From positions 183,900,083-183,964,082 of the forward strand of contig CM062297.1 in the NCBI GenBank assembly GCA_031216915.1: DNA of 64,000 nucleotides. Direction: 5' to 3'. The notes beneath the pieces are model-generated. The model was not told where the DNA came from and ran no database searches. It was given only the letters and a program-made list of their open reading frames with translations. This stretch comes from Pictodentalium vernedei (taxonomy: Eukaryota > Mollusca > Scaphopoda > Dentaliida > Dentaliidae). The position numbers and the translations under genes are program-made. Positions 22,937 to 36,900 of the stretch are shown in pieces (within the stretch, counting starts at the first letter, position 1; every line of letters begins with the position of its first letter).

Positions 22937-24604
22937 CTGTAAAAGGCAATTAAAATTAAAACTATTTGTAGTGATAATGAACAATGATAGAAACATTCAT
23001 CACATATGTCTGTACAAATCTGTACTGTGCCACTGTGGCTATGTTAGTGATTTAAAATTACAATAACTACTGAAACTGAAGGCATATTAATACCATGTTA
23101 TCACAACGATTCATTCAGAGAAGATAATCTTCCCCCGTGTGGTAAGCCCAGGAAACATTGAAGATAATGATAACTTTTCAATGGCAGTTTGTCGTGAAGC
23201 AAATATAGCTGAAACAACTTGAAGTGTTCTTTCAATGGATTAATACAACATACTGCTGTTTAATGCAAGTTTAAAATGAACAAATTGAAACTCGTGAAAG
23301 AATCACAGAACATCGAATCAAGTAATGTCATAACCATGCACAAAACCTGACTTTGCACATTCATTTTCCATTCTACACATGTTATGCAACATAATTATCT
23401 TACGAGTCTGTACAGCAGCCAATTAATTCACACTAAATGATTCATGTGTGCTCGCATATCATAGTGCCATTTTTTCTTGCTACTACTTCAAATTCGGAAG
23501 CCATATTAATACTATCCCTGACATCAGAACGTTTGCAGTAAGTTTAACGTTTGAAATTATGAATAGTGAGGGTTCTGAAGGAAGTAGGAGCAATCATGGG
23601 ACCGACACAACAAACGAAGAAAATCGGCCAATACAGAATGTTTTTGGTAATTGTACTTTCCTGGAGCTTGGCGAAATGCAGCAGACACTGACGAAAGTAC
23701 TCATTTAATTGGTAAATACGATATATCTCAAATTATTTCAAAAGTATTATCAAACGTTGTTGACCTTGTTATTCAGAAAGGTATATACAATTGTTGTGTG
23801 TGATTCTATACTGCTGCACATTAAACTTTCTTGGTAGGGTTAATAGTGGCATACATAATACAGTGCTGTTTGTGCAGCCACTGCCGAAAAATCGTGAGAT
23901 TCATATAATTACAATTTAACCAATTAGAAGCGTACATTTGAATATTTCAACTTGCAACTCAAGGAAGTTCCGAATAAATCGCGTTTAGTGGACAGCTATA
24001 ATTGAATGGCCATAAGAAAATTAAAGTTTCCTGTTCATGCTTCTTAAATTGACTTGAAAACCTTGTTTCCACTCCCCTGTTTTTGGCTTGAGAAAGCATT
24101 TGTAACACATTTTTGTCCACTTCTGTATTACGCCTGACGGGGAAAGCACAACAAGACATTTCCCTCCTATGTTTAGTATTTCAGCGTACCTGAAAATTGA
24201 GAAATTATCTCGAAATTGTCTTGCCACAATCAACAACCTCAGACGAATTTACGACAAACAGTACGTAGATCTTGAAAGAAGTACAATGCATAATTTCTGA
24301 GGTTTTAAGGAATTTATTGTTTTCAGGTACATGGGGTGCAATCTTTTAACTGGGGTTCGAACAATGACCAAATGAGAGGTACACGCCACACAAGGAAACA
24401 CATCGCGAACTGAAGCAGTATGAGAAAGAAGGAAGAATAGCACTTTAACAACAATAAGTATTCAACATTCATTTTGTGAGATAATATTAAAGCAACAAGT
24501 ATAAGTTCCGCCAGCCTCCTCAAATATCATAAGTATGTACGGACACGCAAATATGTGATTTTAACGCAAGTGGCATATTTTGATTCGCAGTTTACTTCAG
24601 TTAC
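22937..24604. repeat. Intron of EGF unit, about 1.67 kb
   Basis: This is an uninterrupted intron and defines the basic unit: exon starts at 22823 and 24605 are 1782 bases apart. It contains no recognisable further exon. Minus-strand frames such as 23959-24159 recur in other units but drift in frame and sequence. Confidence 0.75.
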
Positions 24605-24718
24605 CTGTTTCACAATTAACTCCCATGTAACCAGCTGCACATTCACATGTATACTTGTTTATGCCATCGGTGCAAACTCCCCCATTTTGGCATGGTTTTG
24701 TAGCACAATCATCTATAT
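24605..24718 (-). CDS. cbEGF exon
   Basis: The domain starts [10 protein letters not shown], with Asp for Glu in the calcium-binding motif. It has [12 protein letters not shown], with Glu before the sixth-cysteine loop, and ends GYMGVNCET. Six cysteines, acceptor and donor are intact. The Asp and Glu variants recur at 40351, 50889 and 63660, so there are at least two exon lineages in the array. Confidence 0.87.
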
Positions 24719-26886
<2,168 letters not shown>

Positions 26887-27299
26887 GATAGATAAATAGA
26901 TAGATATTTTATTTGACGATATAAACAATTAATACAAATACAGAGAGCACAGTCTTCAAATAATGTTCAAGCAGTTTTTTTTTTGCTTATATCGTCGGGA
27001 GACTACATAGCCAGATTGGCTGTCTTCCTGAAGTCCCCCGTAATGCAAACCAGCACAAAGTCTACGCCGCCGAAGACGTCTCTCACCGAAGTTTTTTGTG
27101 AGTGAGATTGAGATGATATTATTTATTATATTATTGGAGCTTTCCGACGTGGTGGTATTTGGAATGGTGACTTGACGAGGGGACCAGATGTTATCCGTAA
27201 TGTCCTGCTTGAGACACAGACTGGTTTAGGAATAAGCACACATATTGTTACATGAGAGCGAGCTCTGAGATTGAATACCCACGATTACGTAAAAAAAAA

Positions 27300-27390
27300 A
27301 AAAAAAATATTTTTTTTTTTTTCTTTTTTTCTTCTCTTTCCCTCTTTTCTCTTTTTTTCCTTTTTTTCCCTTCCCTTCCTTCCTTTTTTT
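27300..27390. repeat. T-rich pyrimidine tract in LINE 3' region
   Basis: A poly-A to poly-T switch at 27292-27320 is followed by an almost pure pyrimidine run. It lies in the 3' untranslated part of the retroelement. Confidence 0.7.
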
Positions 27391-27527
27391 TAGCGTATGA
27401 CCTTGAGTCCATGTGATTATACTATCACTGAGTGGAACCCGGCCTCAGGTTCCTTGAAACAATCATTAGAACGAGAAGTCTGGATCCGCTCAGCATCAGT
27501 AGCCCTTATTTTCATATAAGTAATTTA

Positions 27528-30500
27528 TTAGCTTTGGCAATCGGAGCAGTAAGGATTATCACATTGGTAGTCTGTTTGATATGTTGTCAGAAGTTGATTA
27601 CTTAGCCTTTTTTTAAATTCAGTTCTATTGCCCAAGTTTCTTAGTGTTGGACCTAACTTGTTCCAAATTTTGGGAAAAGCGAAATTGGGTAACCTGTCTA
27701 AGGCGTTAGTCCTAGTTCTGCTTTCACGAAGTAAGTCCGACTGCCTAGTGGTCGTGTGAGTGGAATTAGTCCTTATGTTAAAATAATCATGCAGTGATTC
27801 ATGTAGTGTACCATTCTTCCAATCAAATATGAAAAGACAAGTCTGAAGAGTAAAAATGTCAGTAACCTTGAGTATTTTATCCATTGCAAATAAGGGGTCC
27901 GTGTGGGAGTTGAATTTTTTATTATTTATAATCCGTATGGAGCGTTTTTGTATTTTCAAGAGCCTCTTAATCCCTCTAGAATTGCCCCATATATGAATGC
28001 CATGCAGAAGATGCGAATGCACAAGTGCATAATAAAGTGTTAGCATGGCCGCACGTGGTAAGATTTTCTTGGCTCTGTTTAGTGCGTAGTTTGCCCATCC
28101 GATTTTAGAGCAGATTTTTGATATGTGGGATTCGTAGGATAGCTTTTCATCAATATTTATACCAAGGAATTTTAATGATTTTTCTTCTTCAAAGCTGCCT
28201 ACTCGCTTTATACGTTTACTGTTTATTGAAATATTCAGTTCATTAACGAAATTTCGGTTATGGGGTGATGGGTAAATAAGGATATACTGTGTTTTGTCTG
28301 CGTTTAATGCAAGTTGGTTTGCTGAACACCAATCAAATATTTTCTCAAGTTCGTATGCGAAACGTGTGTCATTAAGATTTTCGGGGGCGGAGCTATGCGC
28401 TGTCGTATCATCGGCAAATAAAAGGATATTTAGCGAAGTACATGAGTTTATGTCATTTATGTATAATAAAAATAAAATGGGTCCAAGCACAGAGCCCTGT
28501 GGGACACCACATGTTATTGTTGCGAAGTCTGATTTATGTTCGTTGTATTTGACATATTGATTTCTACCTGTTAAATAGCTTCTAAACCAACTATTACAAA
28601 TCCCCCTAAAGCCATATCTATCTAATTTAGTTAATAAAATGTCATGATTTAACGTGTCAAACACTTTCGAAAGGTCAAGGAATGTGGCTATCGTTGCGTG
28701 TTTGGCCTCATTGTTGTTTAGACCTACGGCTTTCAGAAGTTGCATTATTGGGTGTATAGTGGAATGACCTTTCCTGAATCCATACTGGTGTTGATATAAG
28801 ATATCAGACTCTTCCAAATATTTTGCAATTCTGTTCGACATGAGCTTTTCTAATACTTTAGAGAAGATCGGTAATATACTGATAGGCCTATAGTTATTGA
28901 AACTATGTTCGTCTCCCGTCTTGAATATTGGAATCACCTTGGCAGTTTTCATTTTGTCAGGAACTATTCCCTGGGAAAAAGAGCAATTAATAACATGGGA
29001 CAAAGGTCCTGCGATAATGTTGATGGAGTGCTTGAGGAGGTGGGTAGTAATACCATAACAATCCTCGCTGTGTTTGGATGTAAATAGGTTAGTGATGTTA
29101 ATTATTTCTTGTTCATTAGTCGGTGCAATAAAGAAACTGTTGGTTTCATTGTTATTTAAATATTCGAGAAAATGCTTTCTGAAGTTATTTATTTTTTCGC
29201 TTGTGCGTTTGCCTATTGTTGCAAAGAACGTATTGAATTCCTGGGCAATTTCGGATGGATTGGTAATTTCCTCACCATCTTCTCTAACAAAAAATGTTGG
29301 CAGTGTGGAAACTCGCTTTGTTTTATTTATTGAATCATTTAGAGTTTTCCAAGTTTTGCGCATGTCATTCTTATTTTCTATTAGAATATTTTTATAATAC
29401 ATTGCTTTGCTTTGCTTTTTAATCCTGTTAAAAATCCTACAGTAATTTTTATAGTTTTTCACATTATGTTCGGTTGGGGATCTCAGTTTTGTGTTGAGGA
29501 ATTTACGTTTAATTTTTGAAGAAGTTAAGAGTCCTTTGGTCATCCAGGGCTTTTGCCTGCTTTTATGTTTCCCTGGTAGGCAATTCACAAGAGGAAAGGC
29601 TTTTTCGTATGCAGATAAGTAAATATCAATGAACCTATTGTAGGCCACATTTGGGCAGCTGCATTCAAACACTGTTGAAAAATCACCGAGAGAAAGGTAC
29701 ATTTGAAACAGTGATATTGTGTCTGGGTTGATTTTACGTTTGATAATTTTTGATGACTGTTCCTTAGCTAACAAATCCGAATCAATTAGAAAAGTTCCGA
29801 AATGATCGGAAACATCTGTTATGACGATGCCCGATATTGATGACGAAGTAATGCTGTTTGAAAAAATGTGATCAATTAGAGTGGCTGAATGACAAGTCAC
29901 TCTCGTTGGTTTTGTAATATACGGCAAGAAGCCTTGGCTGATTAAAATCTCTAAATATTCATCGGTTTTCGAGTGTAAGACTGTTTTTAAGAGATCGAGA
30001 TTGAAATCACCCATTATATACGATTTTTTGTTTTCACTATTCATTAAGTCAGTTATCTCACTGAGTTTTGTAATGAAGAGTTCAATATCAGCTCTTGGTG
30101 GCGTGTTTGGTCTGTAGATCACTCCAAGTAATTTTGATGACTTACTAAGTTTGATTTCGACAAAAAGGGATTCGAATACGTGAGGAATAAACACAGAGAG
30201 GTCACTGTGTATTTTATAGGCGACATCCTCCCTGATATACATTCCGACGCCTCCGCGTCCATCATCTCCTTCAGGTCTTGTATTTTTTATGAGCGGTTGG
30301 TAGCCTTGTAACGTATAAGAGTATTTTGGTGGGATTTGGAATAACTCCGTTAAACCTATAACGTCAAAAGCATTGTTTGAGCTTTGTATTTCAGATATCA
30401 ACTCACTGAAAGGTTCCCAATGGGCCTTGAGACTCTGACAGTTGAGCTGAAAAAATGAGAATTCATTTTGATGACTGTTTAGTAGTGGCTGTAGCTCATT

Positions 30501-30647
30501 GGTTTGGTAATATTTACAATTAATTTTGGGAATATTCAATTGGGCTTCATCTGTACTGGGGGATTTAGAGTATTTATCATTATAGATGTGTCCAAAGTTG
30601 TATTCCAATTTATTCTGGACCTCGTCAATCGAAATGTTACCCGCCAT
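27528..30647 (-). CDS. LINE ORF2: APE endonuclease plus reverse transcriptase
   Basis: This 1039-residue ORF is complete. It would nick target DNA and copy element RNA onto it. Endonuclease blocks: LNCQS (Asn69), LTELF (Glu101), YRP (178-180), MGDFNLDL (213-216) and SDHFGTF (280-282). Reverse transcriptase blocks: NNYRPISIL near 584, YGFRKGHST (622-630), FLDLSKVFD (catalytic Asp658), GVPQGSVLGP (714-723), LLFADDT (Asp746, Asp747) and LKFLGI near 825. No RNase H is seen. The C-terminus has a small Cys cluster (1029, 1034, 1037). Domain layout and C-terminal style fit the CR1/L2/Rex1 side of the jockey supergroup. No stop or frameshift breaks it, so the copy is young. Confidence 0.93.
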   Translation of the reverse strand: MAGNISIDEVQNKLEYNFGHIYNDKYSKSPSTDEAQLNIPKINCKYYQTNELQPLLNSHQNEFSFFQLNCQSLKAHWEPFSELISEIQSSNNAFDVIGLTELFQIPPKYSYTLQGYQPLIKNTRPEGDDGRGGVGMYIREDVAYKIHSDLSVFIPHVFESLFVEIKLSKSSKLLGVIYRPNTPPRADIELFITKLSEITDLMNSENKKSYIMGDFNLDLLKTVLHSKTDEYLEILISQGFLPYITKPTRVTCHSATLIDHIFSNSITSSSISGIVITDVSDHFGTFLIDSDLLAKEQSSKIIKRKINPDTISLFQMYLSLGDFSTVFECSCPNVAYNRFIDIYLSAYEKAFPLVNCLPGKHKSRQKPWMTKGLLTSSKIKRKFLNTKLRSPTEHNVKNYKNYCRIFNRIKKQSKAMYYKNILIENKNDMRKTWKTLNDSINKTKRVSTLPTFFVREDGEEITNPSEIAQEFNTFFATIGKRTSEKINNFRKHFLEYLNNNETNSFFIAPTNEQEIINITNLFTSKHSEDCYGITTHLLKHSINIIAGPLSHVINCSFSQGIVPDKMKTAKVIPIFKTGDEHSFNNYRPISILPIFSKVLEKLMSNRIAKYLEESDILYQHQYGFRKGHSTIHPIMQLLKAVGLNNNEAKHATIATFLDLSKVFDTLNHDILLTKLDRYGFRGICNSWFRSYLTGRNQYVKYNEHKSDFATITCGVPQGSVLGPILFLLYINDINSCTSLNILLFADDTTAHSSAPENLNDTRFAYELEKIFDWCSANQLALNADKTQYILIYPSPHNRNFVNELNISINSKRIKRVGSFEEEKSLKFLGINIDEKLSYESHISKICSKIGWANYALNRAKKILPRAAMLTLYYALVHSHLLHGIHIWGNSRGIKRLLKIQKRSIRIINNKKFNSHTDPLFAMDKILKVTDIFTLQTCLFIFDWKNGTLHESLHDYFNIRTNSTHTTTRQSDLLRESRTRTNALDRLPNFAFPKIWNKLGPTLRNLGNRTEFKKRLSNQLLTTYQTDYQCDNPYCSDCQS

Positions 30648-31480
30648 ACTTATAGATCAAGCCACCAAATCGGAGAGCACCTAAGAGACCCAAACGGCCT
30701 GGAAATTCGGTTGTGGTAATTTCAGCTGTGTAGAAAAATTTGGTTAAGTATTTTCTCGGCTGGGGGGCGTCATCGGCGGTGTGACTATTAGTTTTCTTGG
30801 TATTATTCAAATTCAAGTACGGTGCTGGAAATTTAAAATACATGCATGAAGAACAGAGAACTATGAAAAATATAAACAATAATTTATCTACACCTTTCAT
30901 TGCAAACAACTTTCCTTTCTGACTTGCTAAAGAGGAGCTTTAGTATATCAAATTAAGATTGTGATTCGCTGAAAACAAGTTGTTAATATTTATTGAAAGG
31001 GGTGGGTGTATATTGCGGAATCGTGCGTGCTATTTTTGAGTTGTGGGGGATTTGCCATATGCCTATAAGTAAACAGACCGCTATATGCATGGTTAGGTCT
31101 CTAGTGGGCCAATTTAGAGTTGCACTTCTACACCGGAAAGCGGTATTATTCAGCTAGCTTTCCATGGAGTGGCGCACATCAAGTTTCTACTGGAAGCACG
31201 ACCAGTACACTTTCTGGAAGTGACACATACCAAGTGTTGAATGCCAGATCATACAGAGAGTAGTTTTTTGCTTACCATTACGTAAATTTTGTATCTAGAG
31301 CGACTGAATGAGGCGACTTTTATCCAGACAGTGGACAAAGGTCCATCACCAAGCGAGCCCCTGTCTGCAGCGGTTCCACTTAGTGATGAACATTCCTTCT
31401 CTGTCGGGAGCTGACAGGGAGCAATTTCGCCAGTTTCGCGTCGCAATTAGCAACGCAAGGTACCTATACTGCTAACCAAA
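30648..31480. other. Leader upstream of ORF2
   Basis: On the minus strand this precedes ORF2. A 90-codon frame (30637-30909) overlaps the ORF2 start out of phase and has a hydrophobic N-terminus, but resembles nothing I know. Further up, no motif is recognised. It may be an inter-ORF region or the 5' end of the ORF2 element. Confidence 0.45.
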
Positions 31481-34400
31481 TCCCCATATTCAGTCGAAAA
31501 ATAGCGATGCACTTTAACCCTTCTCCCAACACATCGTTTTGAAAAATAAAATAAAATTCAGATTTGGGAATAATTTTTCTTCAGGAGGACTCAATGAAAA
31601 TCAGGGCAATATGGATATCACTTGAACCGACTTCATGCTACTCTAACCTGCTATCATTTCCTATAAAAAGGACTGTCCTGAAATGTTTTGTATATCCCAA
31701 CACGAATTTGAATGCTGGGGCTTTTTTCCAGTAATGGTTTGTTTGTCACAGTAAACAAGAACTGCTTAATTTTCCGAGGCTCCCAATGGGATTCAGAATC
31801 ATGAGTCTTGCAAACCCAAGAACCCACAGTAAATAAATAAACTTCACATTCATGTTAAAAGGTAGATTTAATCCGTTGATTACCCCCCCCCCCCCCTCCG
31901 CCCCAAGTGATTACCTCAAACAATTAAAATGCTTCACGGGCTTTTACATTTTTTATAATGAGGATTATCTTCATGAAATCTTCAAGCAACAGGCAATTAC
32001 TCTTCTAAGGCGTGGGAGGTCGGTATATTCACTAGGAACCATTATGTAACAATTAAAATGCTACATGGGCTTTTACATTTTTTATAATGAGGATTATCTT
32101 CATGAAATCTTCAAGCAACAGGCAATAACTCTTTTAGGGCCTGGGAGGTCGGTATGTTCACTAGGAACCATTATGTAATGGCGGGCAAAAGGTCATATAT
32201 TTCTGCATAATAAGTGATCACGCTCGCAACACAGATATGGACTCATGTTTAGCCAATCATTAATACCAATGTTGCCCATTTTAAAGGACCCAAGCAATTG
32301 TGTTGCCGGGACCTATTTTACCAGTAAAAGAGGGCTTGTGTGTCACCGTAAACAAATGCTGCCTCACTTCACGGAGCTCCCGTATCACTTGCCTACTATC
32401 AATTTCTATAAAAAGGACTGTCGAAATCTTTTATATATCCCAACACGATGTTAAAAGCTGGGGCCTATTTTTTCCCCAGTAATGGCTTGTTTATCACAGT
32501 AAACAAGAACTGCTTAATTTTCTGTGGCTGCCAATGGGATTCAGAATCATAAGTCTTGCAAACCCAAGAACCCACAGTAAATAGATAAATTTCACATTCA
32601 TGGTAAAATCGTAATTTAATCCGTAGAGTAAGCCTCCCCCACCCTCTCCGCCCCAAGTGATTACCTCAAACGATTAATATGCTTCATGGGCATTTATACT
32701 TTTTACAATGAGGATTATCATCTTCATGGAACAGGCAGTTACTCGAGTGGGGCGTGCAATGGGAGGACGATATATCCACTAGGAACCATTATTTAATGGC
32801 GGGCGACAATCTGAGTTTGTGATAGATTGATGCGGTAACAACTGCGCGAGCAGAAGAGGGGTGAAATCTTAAGGTAGTTTTCCATACTTAATAGGGAAAA
32901 GAAAATGGAGAGAGAGAAAAGAGAAAAGAGTTTCTTTTCTTCCTTCTCCTCTCCCCTTCCTTTTCCCCTTCCTTTCATTTGTTGCAAACCTCACTCTCCG
33001 CGTCCAATATTTGGAATTCAAACATGATAAGTCTGTTACCCACAGTAAATAACTAAATTTCACTTTCAGTGTTAAAAAGGTTGACTTAATCCGTTGATTA
33101 AGCCCCCTCCCCCCTACACACACACTCTCTGCCCCAAGTGATTACCTCAAACGATTAATATGCTTCATGGGCTTTTACATTTTTTACAATGAGGATTATC
33201 TTCATGAAACAGGCTTTTACTCGAGTGGGGCGGGGGAATTCAAACATGATAAGTCTGTTACCCACAGTAAATAACTAAATTTCACTTTCAGTGTTAAAAA
33301 GGTTGACTTAATCCGTTGATTAAGCCCCCCCCCCCCCTACACACACACTCTCTGCGCCAAGTGATTACCTCAAACGATTAATATGCTTCATGGGCTTTTA
33401 CATTTTTTACAATGAGGATTATCTTCATGAAACAGGCTTTTACTCGAGTGGGGCGGGGGAATTCAAACATGATAAGTCTGTTACCCACAGTAAATAACTA
33501 AATTTCACTTTCAGTGTTAAAAAGGTTGACTTAATCCGTTGATTAGCCCCCCCCCCCCCCTACACACACACTCTCTGCGCCAAGTGATTACCTCAAACGA
33601 TTAATATGCTTCATGGGCTTTTACATTTTTTACAATGAGGATTATCTTCATGAAACAGGCTTTTACTCGAGTGGGGCGGGGGAATTCAAACATGATAAGT
33701 CTGTTACCCACAGTAAATAACTAAATTTCACTTTCAGTGTTAAAAAGGTTGACTTAATCCGTTGATTAGGCCCCCCCCCCCTACACACACACTCTCTGCG
33801 CCAAGTGATTACCTCAAACGATTAATATGCTTCATGGGCTTTTACATTTTTTACAATGAGGATTATCTTCATGAAACAGGCTTTTACTCGAGTGGGGCGG
33901 GGGAGGTCGGTATATTCACTAGGAACCATTTTTTAGTGGCGGGCAACAATCTCAATTTGTGATAGATTGATGCGGTAACAACTGCGCGTGCAGAGGGGGG
34001 GGGTAAAATGTTAAGGTAGTTTTTCATACTTAATAGGGAAAAACGAAAAAAGGAGAGAGAGAGAGAGAGAAAAGAGAGAAGGGTTTCCTCTCTTCTTCCT
34101 CCTCTCCTACTTCTTTTTTCTTCTGTTCCCCTTCTTTTCATTTGTAGCAGGCCTCACTCACCGCGTCCAATATTTTTTCATACTTAATAGGGAAAAGAGA
34201 AAATGGAGAGAGAGAGAAAAGAGAAAAGGGTTTCCTCTCTTCTTCCTCCTCTCCCATTTCTCCTTTCTTCTGTTCCCTTTCCTTTCATTTGTAGCAGACC
34301 TCACTCACCGCGTCCAATATTTGGAATTCCAAAATGATAGGTCTGTTAGTTATATATAATTGTCTGAATTGAGATATTTTTTCAGAATCATATTATTTAT

Positions 34401-34720
34401 TTATTGGTGCTTAAGGTCATATCTTTCTGCATAATAACTGATCACGCTCGCAACACAGATATGAACTCATGTTTAGTCAATCATTGATACCAGTGTTGCC
34501 CATTTTAGAGGACCCCAGAAATTGTGTTGCCGGGACCTATTTTACCAGTAAAAGAGGGCTTATATGCCACCGTAAACAAACGCTGTTTCACTTCCCGGGC
34601 TCCCGTATCACTTGCCTACTATCAGTTTCTATAAAAAGGACTGTCCTGAAATGTTTTGTATATCCCAACACGATGTTGAATCCGGTGGCAAGGCATTTTT
34701 AGTTTAGACATGTTGTATTA
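31481..34720. repeat. Complex repeat block between ORF1 and ORF2
   Basis: Long blocks recur. CTATAAAAAGGACTGTC occurs near 31660, 32408 and 34630. The stretch GCTTCATGGGCTTTTACATT with TTTATAATGAGGATTATC-like sequence recurs many times from 31930 on. C-runs at about 31884, 32636, 33106, 33326, 33547 and 33770 sit at equivalent places. Purine or pyrimidine tracts flank at 32885-32985 and 34040-34290. A short ATTTATTTATTGGTGC tail lies near 34390. It looks like a locally amplified noncoding element; there is no coding sequence. Confidence 0.7.
33012..33905. repeat. About 220-bp tandem repeat, four copies
   Basis: Units begin GGAATTCAAACATGATAAGT at about 33012, 33234, 33455 and 33679. Each carries a C-run followed by TACACACACACTCTCTG. 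Copies 2 to 4 differ mainly in C-run length, so they arose recently by tandem duplication. Confidence 0.88.
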
Positions 34721-35553
34721 TGATAAATCGTTTATCTTTGAATTCATTTTATACAATAGGTTTCCGTAATACATGGTTGGGAACATTTGTTTATTTTTGT
34801 TTGTTTACATAGGATATGCTAGTATTTTACTCCCACTTCCAATACGTATATTGGAAATTAGCGTAAAACGCTAGCACTTCTAATTTATTTATTTATTTAA
34901 ATACGCATGTATTTATTCATCCAAATATCATAACATTCTAACATTCGGTTGTTTATTGGCTTAAAAAATTTAAATGGGCATCTACATAAGCATTTATTTA
35001 TTCATATATCCATAATTTACATTAATTACTTTTATACTTTAACAATCCGTCTTTTGTCTATTTAAATAGTTAGACATTTATTTTTTTCTAAAATCTAAGC
35101 ATTAATGTTTTGGGTATTTGTTTACCCCAACAATATGAATATTTATTCACTCAATTTAACAGCCATTTATATATTTATTTTTTATTTTTTACGTCTATTA
35201 ACTCAAAACATTCATATATTTACTCACTCACGTATTCAAATACTTATGTCTCCATTGAAACATGTCCGTCCAGACTTTTAAACATTCATTTATCTATTTA
35301 GATTTTTAGACATTTTTCTGTCCAAACAACTACACATTAAATATATAGATATGCATTCACTCAAACAATCAAATATATTATTACTTAAATATTCCTTTAT
35401 TTTAGCATTTAAATAATTATTTATTCAGAACTTTAAATACATATTCATTCAAGTGTCTTAGCTTTTATTCCTTCAAGCACTTAAATGTTCGTTAAAGGCA
35501 AATATTCAAGTACATATTCAAACATTTATTAAAAAATTTAATCACTTGAATAT

Positions 35554-35584
<31 letters not shown>

Positions 35585-35650
35585 TCTATTCATTTTTCAT
35601 TTATTTATTAAAGTACCATTGTTGTAATATTTTGTTATTCACTTGAATAT

Positions 35651-35693
<43 letters not shown>

Positions 35694-35841
35694 TCTATTC
35701 ATTTTTCATTTATTTATTAAAGTACCATTGTTGTAATATTTTGTTATACACGTTCTTTCCTCTTTGATTCTACACTTCAACAAAAAAGAACACAAATAAA
35801 AATAAGAATGAACGGAATAAAGTGACTTGTTGGCATTATTG
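34721..35841. repeat. AT-rich block with TTTA microsatellites
   Basis: Degenerate TTTATTTATTCA-like words fill the region. Two direct repeats of about 100 bases start CACTTGAATATTTATTTA at 35543 and 35640, each with a TTTA run and then AAAGTACCATTGTTGTAAT. No gene is seen. Confidence 0.75.
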
Positions 35842-36900
35842 TTATTCAGTGGTGATTTGTTTTGGGGAGGTGTTGCTTCCCAGTAAACCATTAGAGGGCA
35901 GAGATTTTAGCTCAAGACTGGCAAAGTCAGTGTCCAGGTCAATAGTTACAATTTTGTCATTTATAAGTTTCACAGTTATTTTTCCATTATTGGACCACGC
36001 GTCTTTCACAAACTGTTGGTTTTTGGCCATGATCAACAATTCTTGATTTTTGCGAGTAAGATCCTCTCTTATAACAATTTTGGACCCTTTTAACTGTCTT
36101 CATCTTTTCATAATTTCTATTTTGTCCTTTCTTTTAAAGAGCCGTACGATTATTGCTCTGTTTGGATCCTTATTCCTATTGACATTCGGATTCCCGACCA
36201 TGTGTGCCATATCAATATCATTTCTGTTTAAATTCATCTGAAGTTTGGTATTTATTGCCGAACACACCTTATCAACACAATCTTCCCAGGTCTCTCCTTT
36301 CTTATCTCTGTCAATCCCCCAAACTCGGATACAAGATTTTCTGGAGTATTGTTCATTTTTATTTGAATGAACAAGAGCGGCGAAAATCTCCTTTTCGTGA
36401 ATTGTCTGTTCTGACCGCATTTTTAATTCACTAGTCTGGGCGTTAGCTCGACATTCGGACACATCTTTCTTCAAGCGTTCAATTCCGTGTTTTAATTGTT
36501 CATTTTCCGTTCTAATTGTTTGTATGATTGACTCAAGCGTCTCACATTTTTTATTTAATTTTTCATTTAATATTTCCATGCTTCTGTGGATTTCATCCTT
36601 AGTCACAAGATTGTCAATTTTTTTAATTATTATTTCTATCATATCTTTGGGGGGTAAAGTTTCAATCTTTTTCTCGAGCGCCTCTAGACGACTCACCATG
36701 GTTGTTTCGTTAATTTGTGACATTGTGTTTTCTTTTTCCAGGGTTGCCCTTTTTGTTAAATCTTCAGCTATTTGGTCGACCTATTTGGGTATTTTTGATT
36801 TCTTAGTTTTAGATTGTACTGAATGTTCACTAAAACTGGGGTTAAGATCACTGGTGGATGAGCCCGAGTGTTTTGATTTTCTTTTCTGTTGTTTTGGCAT
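35842..36900 (-). pseudogene. LINE ORF1, two premature stops
   Basis: The frame runs from ATG 36900 (MPKQQKRKSKHSGSS) to TAA at 35842, about 352 codons. It is interrupted by TAG at codon 40 (36781-36783) and TGA at codon 208 (36100-36102). Order: a Lys-rich N-terminus, a coiled-coil stretch with heptad-like Leu/Ile (MVSRLEALEKKIETL to LKHGIERLKKDV), an RNA-binding-like core (SCIRVWGIDRDKKG, RAIIVRLFKRKDKIEIMK), and a C-terminal domain (IREDLTRKNQELL). This is the L1-type ORF1 design, an RNA-chaperone trimer. No frameshift is found, only the two nonsense codons, so decay is recent. Confidence 0.82.

Noticed and set aside
27074-27528. Possible additional LINE coding sequence 3' of ORF2
   Set aside because: Only stops, homopolymers and a pyrimidine tract occur; this is the 3' untranslated region.
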